Notes: a model not told the origin generated them from the sequence alone. Numbered from the stretch's first letter, positions 1 through 5,850 are shown. The stretch is 10,478 nucleotides of DNA from Ferrovum sp. (GCA_027450105.1 DAIDKJ010000039.1:1-10478); one strand, 5' to 3'. Translations and numbers: made by a program.

Positions 1-483
1 GCGGGGGTATGGGGCTTGCAGGCCGGCCGGTGGGGAGCGCTACTGCTGCTGTGGGGATTATTGGTTCTGCTCTTTGTGGATCTGGAAACGCTGTTGCTGC
101 CAGATCTCCTCACATTACCCCTGCTATGGCTGGGCTTGTTCTTCAATTCTTTTGGCCTGTACACCAGTGCGCAGTCCGCCCTGTGGGGCGCCATGGCAGG
201 GTATGGTTTTTTGTGGGGGGTGTACTGGGTGCATCGCCGTCTAACCGGGCGTGCTGGTTTGGGTTATGGGGATTTCAAATTGCTGGCAGCGCTGGGGGCC
301 TGGCTGGGTCTGGGAGCGCTTCCGGCACTCCTGTTGCTGGCTTCCCTGTCGGGAATCCTGGTGATGGGGACCCTGGTGCTGCAAAAACGTGGGGCCACGG
401 TGCAAACCCTGTTTCCCTTTGGCCCATTTCTTGCGTTTGCTGGCGTAGGTGTTATGCTGTGGGGCAAAGGAGGAATGCTGTGA
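1..483 (+). CDS. pilD: Type IV prepilin peptidase / N-methyltransferase PilD (5'-truncated by window edge)
   Basis: The frame is open from base 1 to the TGA at 481-483, giving the last 160 residues of a protein that is usually about 280. PilD is an inner-membrane aspartyl protease that removes the short leader of type IV pilins and type II secretion pseudopilins and N-methylates the new N-terminus. Visible family marks are the first acidic motif, FVDLETLLLPD at about fragment residues 25-35, followed by LLTLPLLWLGL, and the second catalytic motif GYGDFK at about 88-93 (the family's GxGD). Several very hydrophobic segments fit the multi-pass fold. The N-terminal part, including the cytoplasmic cysteine domain found in many members, lies outside the window, so an N-terminal start and the methyltransferase part cannot be judged. 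Its stop overlaps the coaE GTG start (GTGA). The pilD-coaE-zapD order is a common proteobacterial arrangement. Confidence 0.93.
   Translation, partial: AGVWGLQAGRWGALLLLWGLLVLLFVDLETLLLPDLLTLPLLWLGLFFNSFGLYTSAQSALWGAMAGYGFLWGVYWVHRRLTGRAGLGYGDFKLLAALGAWLGLGALPALLLLASLSGILVMGTLVLQKRGATVQTLFPFGPFLAFAGVGVMLWGKGGML
466..473 (+). promoter_or_regulatory. Strong Shine-Dalgarno for coaE
   Basis: AAAGGAGG sits inside the 3' end of pilD, 6 bases before the GTG at 480. It is the strongest ribosome-binding site I saw in the window and decides the coaE start in favour of this GTG rather than any upstream in-frame codon. Confidence 0.8.
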
Positions 484-1094
484 ACAATAAATTCATTGTG
501 GGGGTTACCGGAGGGATTGGCGCAGGCAAATCCACCGTGGCCGGAATCTTTGCCAAGCTGGGTGCCGGGGTGGTGGATACCGATGCCATTTCTCGTCAGT
601 TGACGGCGCCTGGTGGCGGGGCCATGCAGGCCATTCGCGAACACTTTGGGGCGGCCTTCATTGGCGAAGATGGTGGCTTGAACCGCAGCGCCATGCGCGA
701 GTACGTCTTCAACCATCCGCCCGCGCGCAAACAACTGGAGGCTTTGCTGCACGGCCGTATTCGGGATGCCGTCCATGCCGCCTTGGAAGCCGCCACCCAG
801 CCCTATGTGCTGCTGGTGGTCCCTTTGCTGATCGAAGTGGGCACCTATCGTCCCATCTTGTCCCGGGTGTTGGTGGTGGATTGTGACGAAGCCCTCCAGG
901 TGCAACGGGCTACTGCCCGGGGTCACTTGACGGTGGATTCGGTCAAGGCCATCATGGCCGCGCAAACAGACCGCAAAACCCGCCTGCGGGTGGCCGACGA
1001 TGTGATCGACAACAGCGCCGACCTGGCGCAACTGGAAACCGTGGTGCGGGAACTGGATCAACGCTACCGCTCTTTGGCTGCGGGTACTGCCTGA
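480..1094 (+). CDS. coaE: Dephospho-CoA kinase
   Basis: CoaE phosphorylates the 3'-hydroxyl of dephospho-CoA with ATP, the last step of coenzyme A synthesis, in the cytoplasm. The 204-residue product matches the usual length (about 200-206). It opens with the P-loop GGIGAGKST (residues 11-19), followed by VVDTDAISRQL (31-41) with the DxD of the substrate pocket, VVPLLIE (113-119), and a C-terminal lid and core region, GHLTVDSVKAIMAAQ and VADDVIDN (171-178). The GTG start at 480 is supported by a strong ribosome-binding site and by the position of the P-loop near the N-terminus. The frame stays open far upstream of this GTG, but that extension lies inside pilD and has no CoaE character. The gene overlaps the pilD stop by 4 bases, suggesting translational coupling. 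CoaD, which makes its substrate, is encoded about 5.3 kb away in this same window. Confidence 0.97.
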   Translation: MNNKFIVGVTGGIGAGKSTVAGIFAKLGAGVVDTDAISRQLTAPGGGAMQAIREHFGAAFIGEDGGLNRSAMREYVFNHPPARKQLEALLHGRIRDAVHAALEAATQPYVLLVVPLLIEVGTYRPILSRVLVVDCDEALQVQRATARGHLTVDSVKAIMAAQTDRKTRLRVADDVIDNSADLAQLETVVRELDQRYRSLAAGTA

Positions 1095-1117
1095 CCAGGG
1101 CTTGGGGATCCCGTGCG

Positions 1118-1873
1118 GTGATTGCTTACGATTTTCCACTCAACGAGCAAATCAGAACCTTCCTGCGTCTGAAGCATTTGTTTCGCCGCGCGTTCTACTG
1201 GATGGAACAAAGCGCTCCCCAGGACCATCACGGCGCGCTGCTCACCCTGTTTGAAATCATCGATGTCACCGCTCGGGCGGATGTGAAATCAGATCTTCTT
1301 CAATGCCTGGATCGCCAGCGCATGGCGCTTGTACCCCTGCGGGGCAATGTCAATGTGTTGCAGGAACCTCTGGAAAAAACCCTTTCCGATCTGGAAACGG
1401 CCGCCTACGATCTCCATGCCAGCAAGGGGAAGTTTGGCGAACACCTGCGCAACCATGAATGGCTCATGGGCATCAAGCAGCGCACCGGCATACCGGGGGG
1501 GATGTGCGATTTCGACCTGCCCGGCTATCACTACTGGCTATCACGGTCGTTCGATGAGCGCCGGCAACAGATGCAGGACTGGATCGCTCCGTTGCTGCCC
1601 ACCTATCATGGTCTGAAGGTGCATTTGGCGCTGCTGCAGGAAAGTGGACGTGCCCTGCAGCTGGAGGCCTGTCAGGGCTTGTATCAACAGGCCAAGGTGG
1701 GACCAGAAGTGCGGTTGCTGCGGGTGTTGCTGGCCGAGGATCAGCCCTGCGTTCCCGAAATCAGTGCCAACAAGTACCTGCTCAACATTCGTTTCATGGA
1801 GGCGGGCGAAGCCCTGCGTCCGGGCGTGTTTGCTGCCAATCTGGAATTTACCTTGCTCTTGTGCAGCCTGTGA
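1118..1873 (+). CDS. zapD: Cell division protein ZapD (FtsZ-associated)
   Basis: ZapD is a cytoplasmic protein that crosslinks FtsZ protofilaments and helps assemble the Z ring. The 251-residue product begins with the characteristic FPLNEQIRTFLRLKHLF (residues 6-22), close to the conserved PLNExxRTxLR start of this family, and continues with the all-helical N-terminal domain and a later beta-rich part (about 115-200) with GGMCDFDLPGYHYWL. It ends in a segment with the family-like NIRFMEAGE. The GTG start at 1118 lies 23 bases after coaE and places the conserved motif close to the N-terminus; the upstream bases show only a weak, G-rich ribosome-binding site, so coupling to coaE is likely. In many relatives the small zinc protein gene yacG follows zapD; here it is absent and the convergent folB comes next. 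Confidence 0.92.
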   Translation: MIAYDFPLNEQIRTFLRLKHLFRRAFYWMEQSAPQDHHGALLTLFEIIDVTARADVKSDLLQCLDRQRMALVPLRGNVNVLQEPLEKTLSDLETAAYDLHASKGKFGEHLRNHEWLMGIKQRTGIPGGMCDFDLPGYHYWLSRSFDERRQQMQDWIAPLLPTYHGLKVHLALLQESGRALQLEACQGLYQQAKVGPEVRLLRVLLAEDQPCVPEISANKYLLNIRFMEAGEALRPGVFAANLEFTLLLCSL

Positions 1874-1924
1874 TCCTGGCGCACGGGCCCCGGCCCCAAG
1901 GAAAACCGGTCTCCTGAGCGCGCA
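1874..1924 (+). other. Convergent zapD/folB intergenic spacer
   Basis: This 51-base gap between two converging genes holds a G+C-rich self-complementary stretch, GGGCCCCGGCCCC, but the loop would be only about 2 bases and there is no run of T on either strand. I see no standard intrinsic terminator; transcription may end by Rho or by collision. Confidence 0.5.
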
Positions 1925-2314
1925 TCACTCGCGGCGCAGAGTCAGGGCTTGCCAATCCTGGCGACTGCATTCCACTCCTACGCCAATTTCCTCCACCTCT
2001 TCGAAGATGGTGGTTTTGCGAATGGTGGCCTTAACATGCTGTACCCGTTCGTCATCAAAACAACGGGTCACCAGCTCATCCAGCAGGTTCTCGATGAGCG
2101 CCACATGGGGCCGTTGGGCCCAGCTACGGATAACATCCCGCAGGGGCTCGTAGTTGACCGTGTCATCGATATGCCGGATATGGCTCAAGGCGCTGAAGGG
2201 AAAGGACAGGCGCACCGAAACCAGGATGTCCTGGGGCCCCTGTTTTTCATGCTCATGAATCCCCAAACGCACGCGGCAGCGAGCGTTCTCGATGATGCAG
2301 TAGAAGTGGCTCAT
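1925..2314 (-). CDS. folB: Dihydroneopterin aldolase family protein (FolB-type)
   Basis: FolB splits 7,8-dihydroneopterin into 6-hydroxymethyl-dihydropterin and glycolaldehyde in folate synthesis; it works in the cytoplasm as an octamer. The 129-residue product has the tunnelling fold signatures in order: LGIHEHE (17-23, with a candidate active-site Glu), QDILVSVRLSF, VNYEPL with Tyr55, LIENLLDEL with Glu75, and IRKTTIF with Lys100. These match the Tyr54/Glu22/Glu74/Lys100 set known from the Staphylococcus aureus enzyme. The usual Lys-Pro after the final strand is Lys-Thr here, and some features (QDI.V.V) also resemble FolX epimerases, so the exact substrate is open; I favour FolB. The ATG overlaps the rpoH stop by 4 bases (ATGA) and has no convincing ribosome-binding site of its own, so it is probably translated by coupling to rpoH. 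It converges on zapD. Confidence 0.85.
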   Translation of the reverse strand: MSHFYCIIENARCRVRLGIHEHEKQGPQDILVSVRLSFPFSALSHIRHIDDTVNYEPLRDVIRSWAQRPHVALIENLLDELVTRCFDDERVQHVKATIRKTTIFEEVEEIGVGVECSRQDWQALTLRRE

Positions 2315-3177
2315 GCCGCCGGCTGAAGCGCTTGTTTCAGCTTTTGCAGGGCACGTACCTCGATTTGACGGACCCGTTCCGCCGAAACGCCCAGTTCGCT
2401 GGCCAGTTCGTGCAAGGTGGCCCCATGTTCCGTTTCGGGTTGCAGCCAGCGTGCCGCAACGATATGGCGACTGCGCTCGTCCAGGGCAGCCAGCGCTTGC
2501 TGCAGGCCTTCCTGGCTCCGATACTCGGATTCCTTTTGCTCCAGGGCCTCGATGGGGGTGGCAGACTCATCCGTGAGCCAGGCGGCTGGGCTGACCCAAT
2601 GGGTGTCTTCTTCTTCGGAGGGGGGGGTCAAGGAAATATCCTGACCCGACAGGCGCACTTCCATTTCGCTCACGTCTTCGGGGCGTACGCCCAGCTGCTG
2701 GGCCACTTCCAGGGTTTCGCGGGGGGACAGGGCGGCAAAGCCGGGCTTGAGGCTGCGCAAACCAAAAAATAGCTTGCGTTGGGCCTTGGTGGTGGCAATT
2801 TTAACCAGACGCCAGTTGCGCAGGATGAATTCGTGAATTTCCGCCTTGATCCAGTGCACGGCAAAGGAAACCAGACGCACACCCCGTTCCGGGTCGAAAC
2901 GGCGCACCGCTTTCATCAGTCCCACGTTGCCTTCCTGAATCAGGTCGGCTTGGGGTAACCCGTAGCCATGGTATTGGCGCGCAATGGAAGCTACCAGACG
3001 CAAATGGGAAAGAATCATGCGTTGTGCGGCTTGCAGATCATTGTGGTCACGCAAGCGCCGTCCCAGCGCGGTTTCTTCTTCAGCGCTCAAGAGAGGGATG
3101 CGGGCAATGCTTTGTAGATATTGCTCCAGACTGCCCACCAAGGTGGGTACCGGCATGGGTAGGGTCATGTCATGCAT
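2311..3177 (-). CDS. rpoH: Heat-shock sigma factor RpoH (sigma-32)
   Basis: RpoH directs RNA polymerase to heat-shock promoters (chaperones, proteases). The 288-residue product matches the family's usual length. Region 2 spans about 58-124 with QYHGYGLPQADLIQEGNVGL and RLVSFAVHWIKAEIHEF, nearly identical to Escherichia coli RpoH. The RpoH-specific box follows as QRKLFFGLR (133-141), where the usual Asn of QRKLFFNLR is Gly. The region 4.2 helix-turn-helix, LHELASELGVSAERVRQIE, is at about 255-273. The start at 3177 is chosen because AAGGA lies 9 bases upstream; a second ATG three codons later is less well placed. It follows ftsX by 67 bases, the conserved ftsY-ftsE-ftsX-rpoH order. A perfect CIRCE operator lies in that gap, so expression is probably repressed by HrcA in addition to the chaperone- and FtsH-based control known for this family. 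folB overlaps its stop. Confidence 0.97.
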   Translation of the reverse strand: MHDMTLPMPVPTLVGSLEQYLQSIARIPLLSAEEETALGRRLRDHNDLQAAQRMILSHLRLVASIARQYHGYGLPQADLIQEGNVGLMKAVRRFDPERGVRLVSFAVHWIKAEIHEFILRNWRLVKIATTKAQRKLFFGLRSLKPGFAALSPRETLEVAQQLGVRPEDVSEMEVRLSGQDISLTPPSEEEDTHWVSPAAWLTDESATPIEALEQKESEYRSQEGLQQALAALDERSRHIVAARWLQPETEHGATLHELASELGVSAERVRQIEVRALQKLKQALQPAA

Positions 3178-3186
3178 GGTGTCTTG

Positions 3187-3191
3187 TCCTT
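3187..3191 (-). promoter_or_regulatory. Shine-Dalgarno for rpoH
   Basis: AAGGA on the minus strand, 9 bases before the ATG at 3177. It supports the first of two nearby in-frame ATG codons as the rpoH start. Confidence 0.65.
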
Positions 3192-3210
3192 ATGTAACCT
3201 GTTCAGGATG

Positions 3211-3239
3211 ATTTTAGCACTCCTGCGCTTGGAGTGCTA
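3211..3239 (-). promoter_or_regulatory. Candidate rpoH promoter embedded in CIRCE
   Basis: Reading the minus strand, the rpoH-proximal CIRCE arm continues into TGCTAAAAT. This is an extended -10 (TGn plus TAAAAT, one mismatch to TATAAT; TAAAAT is at 3216-3211). TTAGCA, 18 bases upstream in the other arm, could be a weak -35 (4 of 6). Initiation would fall near 3204, giving a leader of roughly 27 bases. HrcA bound to CIRCE would cover this promoter. The elements are seen; their use is inferred. Confidence 0.5.
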
Positions 3240-3240
3240 A
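3214..3240 (-). promoter_or_regulatory. CIRCE operator (HrcA binding site) upstream of rpoH
   Basis: The sequence is TTAGCACTC, nine bases, then GAGTGCTAA: a perfect inverted repeat with both 9-base arms identical to the CIRCE consensus and the exact N9 spacing. CIRCE is the operator of HrcA, the repressor of class I heat-shock genes, whose activity depends on GroEL. The site starts 4 bases past the ftsX stop and ends 36 bases before the rpoH ATG, the normal operator position for a short leader. It cannot be explained by coding constraint because it lies wholly between genes. No hrcA gene is in this window, so the repressor is inferred to be encoded elsewhere. Confidence 0.95.
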
Positions 3241-3244
3241 TCCC

Positions 3245-4171
3245 TCAAGAGGTTCCGTTCGCTTCCCCCTGTTCCACCCGGGCAATGGCCCAGGTGCTGG
3301 AAACCCAGGCCACCAGCCAGCACAGCAGCCCTGTTCCGAGGGGCAGCAGCAATATTTCCGGGAGGGTGAGCGTGGCCAGTGTCAGGTCGGTATCCAGCAA
3401 CCGGGACAGATCTCCCGCGGTGCGGTTATAGAGTTGGATCAGAAAAGTCAGCATGCCCAGGGCCAGTAATGCGCTGAGCAAGCCCAGTAGCGTTCCCAAA
3501 TAAAGGAAAGGACGGCGAATGGTGCGCGCACTGGCCCCAATCCAGTGGGAAATACGGATCTCCTGTTGCTGCTGTTGAACCTGTTCGCGCACCAGGTGAA
3601 AGACGATGAAAGCGCTCGCCAGCAACCACAGAAGGGCCAACAAGCGCGCCAGATTGTGGGCGAAACGCAGCAATCCGGCCAAGCGTTGGGCCCATTGTTG
3701 ATCCAGCTTGACCTGAGCCACCTGAGGCCCGCGCGTCAGACGCTGCTGCAAGGCGGCCAGGGCCTCTGGCGCCAGAGCGCGCGGCAGGATGACAAAGGTA
3801 TGGGGCAAGGGGTTATGTTCCAGATTTTGCAACGACGTGGCCAATCCAGGCAGGCGTTTGATCTGGTCCAGGGCTTCTTGTGGTGCAATAGACTGGAAGG
3901 ATTGCACCTCGGTGTCGGCCGCCAGCGTGTGCCACACGGTCTGGATGGCGTCATCGTGAGCCCCCAGTTGCATATAGAGGGTCAGATGCGGACGCTGTGC
4001 AGAGGCGGCATTCCACCAGGATTCCTGGTGCTGCAGGTGGACTAGCAGCGCAGGCAGGGTCAGCTGAAAGGCCAGGATGAACAGCGCCAAGAGGGTGCCC
4101 CAGGGGCTGTGCCACAACTGTCCCCAGGACCAGCGCCAGGCTTTGAGATGGGCGTCTATCCAGGCGCGCAT
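3245..4171 (-). CDS. ftsX: Cell division protein FtsX (permease-like subunit of FtsEX)
   Basis: FtsX is the inner-membrane partner of FtsE. In proteobacteria the FtsEX complex sits at the septum and activates periplasmic amidase regulators such as EnvC, coupling division to cell-wall splitting. The 308-residue product shows the family layout: a cytoplasmic N-terminus, TM1 at about 25-46, a long periplasmic loop (about 47-172), then TM2 at about 174-194, a short cytoplasmic turn with QVQQQQQEIRISHWIGAS, TM3 at about 222-245 and TM4 at about 271-292. EIRISHWIGAS matches the FtsX stretch that meets the ATPase. An in-frame ATG exists at 4243, but it would overlap ftsE by 65 bases and add a non-hydrophobic tail; the ATG at 4171, 7 bases after the ftsE stop, is the better start. 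TGGAG lies about 13 bases upstream, rather far, so coupling to ftsE is likely. Confidence 0.9.
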   Translation of the reverse strand: MRAWIDAHLKAWRWSWGQLWHSPWGTLLALFILAFQLTLPALLVHLQHQESWWNAASAQRPHLTLYMQLGAHDDAIQTVWHTLAADTEVQSFQSIAPQEALDQIKRLPGLATSLQNLEHNPLPHTFVILPRALAPEALAALQQRLTRGPQVAQVKLDQQWAQRLAGLLRFAHNLARLLALLWLLASAFIVFHLVREQVQQQQQEIRISHWIGASARTIRRPFLYLGTLLGLLSALLALGMLTFLIQLYNRTAGDLSRLLDTDLTLATLTLPEILLLPLGTGLLCWLVAWVSSTWAIARVEQGEANGTS

Positions 4172-4178
4172 GACGGGC

Positions 4179-4853
4179 TTAGCGCTCCAACAGGCCGCTG
4201 GGCACAAGCCTTCCGGCACACAGGGTGTAGCGCGCGGTGGCATCGGGCAGGGTTGCGGGGCTCTCCGAGCAGGTCTGAACGATGGTCAGCCCTCCTGCAC
4301 GGTGGCGTGCGCGCAACAGATCCGTGACCAATGCGGCGTTTTGCGGATCCAGGCGTTCCAGGGGTTCGTCCGCCAAAATCAGACTGGGGCCCGTGATCAG
4401 TGCGCGGGCAACGCAGGCCAGCTGACGTTCGGTGCTGGACAGTTGAGCGGGTAAAGCCGTGGCCCGTGCGCCCAAACCCAGTTGCTCCAGGCTCTCCAGC
4501 GCTCGCTGGCGTAGGGCGCGGCCGAATTGACCCGCCAATTCCAGAGGGAAGGCCACGTTTTCCCACAGGGTGCGGCGTTGCAGCAGATGCGGCTCCTGAA
4601 AAATCAGTCCGATATTGGCGCGCAAGCGGGCGCGCGCCTGGGCGCTCAAGCGTCCCAGATGCTGATGGTGTAGGAACACTTTACCTTGGGAGGGCTGGTC
4701 CAGTCCCATGATCAAGTGCAGGAGGGTGGTTTTGCCACACCCGGAGCCCCCCGAGATCAGCACCCAGGCATTGTTCTCGATCTCCAGATCGATCCCCTGT
4801 AGGGCTTGACGCTCAGGGGGGAAACGTTTTGCCAGGGCTTCCAGGCGAATCAT
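4179..4853 (-). CDS. ftsE: Cell division ATP-binding protein FtsE with degenerate ABC motifs
   Basis: FtsE is the ABC-type ATPase of the FtsEX divisome complex. The 224-residue product has normal length and begins MIRLEALAKRF, as in other FtsE. Walker A is GGSGCGKTT (35-43), the Q-loop Gln is in LIFQEPHLL (Q86), Walker B is LILADEP with D162 and E163, and the D-loop LD is at 168-169. Two elements are abnormal. The ABC signature, LSGGEQQR in typical FtsE, is LSSTERQL (138-145), losing both glycines. The switch (H-loop) histidine, normally in a THD triplet, is Cys195 in TCSE. Both changes are in uninterrupted frame with no stop or shift. Because FtsE acts as a homodimer, both ATP sites would carry the changes. 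The ATG overlaps the ftsY stop by 4 bases. Identity as FtsE rests on length, motifs and the ftsY-ftsE-ftsX order; whether it still hydrolyses ATP is uncertain. Confidence 0.93.
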   Translation of the reverse strand: MIRLEALAKRFPPERQALQGIDLEIENNAWVLISGGSGCGKTTLLHLIMGLDQPSQGKVFLHHQHLGRLSAQARARLRANIGLIFQEPHLLQRRTLWENVAFPLELAGQFGRALRQRALESLEQLGLGARATALPAQLSSTERQLACVARALITGPSLILADEPLERLDPQNAALVTDLLRARHRAGGLTIVQTCSESPATLPDATARYTLCAGRLVPSGLLER

Positions 4854-5803
4854 TCCACCAGGGCGTCCACAAATTCCTGAGCCCGAAAGCGTTGCAAATC
4901 GTCCAACGCTTCTCCCACCCCAACGAAGCAGATCGGCACGGGGCGCTCCCCGGCAATGGCAGCCAATATGCCTCCGCGTGCTGTGCCATCGAGCTTGGTG
5001 ATGACCAGTCCGGTAAGTTGCAGGGCATCGTCAAAGGCGCGAACCTGGGCCAGGGCGTTTTGCCCCGTATTGGCATCCAATACCAGCAGGATATCGTGGG
5101 GTGCGCTGGCATCCGCCTTCTGAACGACGCGCTTCACCTTGCGAATTTCTTCCATCAGGTGTAATTGTGTGGGCAGTCGTCCGGCGGTGTCAGCCAGAAC
5201 CACCTGGATGCCGCGGGCCTTGGCAGCGGCAATGGCGTCAAAAATGACGGCGGCGGAGTCTCCCTTTTCCTGGGTGATGACGGGAACCTGATTGCGTTCC
5301 CCCCAACTGACCAATTGGGCCACGGCCGCTGCCCGGAAGGTGTCGCCGGCGGCCAGCAGGACACTGTGCCCTTGCTGGAGCAGATGTTGGGCCAGTTTGC
5401 CGATGGTGGTGGTTTTTCCTGCACCATTGACGCCCACGAAGAGGATGACATGCGGGCTATGGGGGGTGACATCCAGGGGTTTTTCCAGGGGCTGGAGCAA
5501 TTCCACCAGGGCCTGTTTGAGCAAGGGCTTGAGCTCCTGTGCGTGCTCCAGGCGCTGGCCACGGGCCTGCTGTCGCAACTGGAGGATGAGTTGGGCACTG
5601 GTCTTGACGCCCACGTCTGCTTCGATCAGGGCTTCTTCCAGGGATTCAAACCAGGCGTCATCCAGTTTGCGACCAAAAATGCCGCCCACGCCGGCTGCCA
5701 ACCGTTGTCGACTTTTGCGCAGTCCGGCACTCAAACGGCCAATCCAGCCGCTGGGGGCTACGTCCGCGGTGGGGGAGGGGGATTTCTTCAAAAAGCCAAA
5801 CAT
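4850..5803 (-). CDS. ftsY: Signal recognition particle receptor FtsY
   Basis: FtsY is the SRP receptor GTPase that docks ribosome-SRP complexes at the inner membrane for co-translational insertion. The 317-residue product has an N domain (about 20-110) and a complete G domain: G1 GVNGAGKTTT (124-133), insertion-box DTFRAAA (154-160), DTAGR (205-209), TKLDGTARGG (269-278) and the closing GVGE (295-298), with DDLQRF just after. The acidic A domain of about 200 residues in Escherichia coli is absent; the protein starts MFGFLKK and goes almost directly into a basic, probably amphipathic segment (about 19-43, IGRLSAGLRKSRQRLAAG) that may bind membrane. Short FtsY forms are common outside enterobacteria. 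No clear ribosome-binding site precedes the ATG; TATCAT lies 7 bases upstream of it. The gene heads the ftsYEX block and diverges from rsmD across a spacer of 47 bases. Confidence 0.97.
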   Translation of the reverse strand: MFGFLKKSPSPTADVAPSGWIGRLSAGLRKSRQRLAAGVGGIFGRKLDDAWFESLEEALIEADVGVKTSAQLILQLRQQARGQRLEHAQELKPLLKQALVELLQPLEKPLDVTPHSPHVILFVGVNGAGKTTTIGKLAQHLLQQGHSVLLAAGDTFRAAAVAQLVSWGERNQVPVITQEKGDSAAVIFDAIAAAKARGIQVVLADTAGRLPTQLHLMEEIRKVKRVVQKADASAPHDILLVLDANTGQNALAQVRAFDDALQLTGLVITKLDGTARGGILAAIAGERPVPICFVGVGEALDDLQRFRAQEFVDALVE

Positions 5804-5850
5804 TGGACAATGATACCCATGGACGACTCCAAACAGGAATTTTAACTCAA
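5804..5850. promoter_or_regulatory. Divergent ftsY/rsmD promoter spacer
   Basis: Both operons must start in or near these 47 bases. On the minus strand TAAAAT (5844-5839) and TATCAT (5815-5810) are -10-like, the latter so close to ftsY that transcripts would be almost leaderless. No good -35 accompanies either, and I see no convincing plus-strand -10 for rsmD. The assignment rests on gene arrangement more than on consensus. Confidence 0.35.

Noticed and set aside
9..479. N-terminal extension of the coaE frame through pilD
   Set aside because: The extension shows no CoaE features, the P-loop belongs near the N-terminus, and a strong ribosome-binding site marks the GTG at 480.
264..1139. Long minus-strand open frame (291 codons) opposite pilD and coaE
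   Set aside because: It is a by-product of G+C-rich codon use; the protein is low-complexity without domain motifs, while the plus strand carries clear CoaE and PilD motifs.
1884..1900. G+C-rich palindrome between zapD and folB as a terminator
   Set aside because: The loop would be about 2 bases and neither strand has a following T-run.
3214..3240. Reading the inverted repeat as an intrinsic terminator of ftsX
   Set aside because: The arms are A+T-rich at the base, no T-run follows on the minus strand, and the exact CIRCE consensus explains it fully.
3200..3250. Sigma-32 promoter for rpoH autoregulation (CTTGAG on the minus strand at the ftsX end)
   Set aside because: No CCCCAT-like -10 occurs at a suitable distance; the match is only the -35 half and overlaps the ftsX stop.
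3560..3590. Trinucleotide-like CAG/CAA run in ftsX
   Set aside because: It encodes a short Gln-rich cytoplasmic turn (QVQQQQQE) next to TM2; too short and interrupted to be a meaningful repeat.
4077..4454. Plus-strand open frame opposite ftsX/ftsE
   Set aside because: It is antisense to well-supported genes, without motifs or a ribosome-binding site; a shadow frame.
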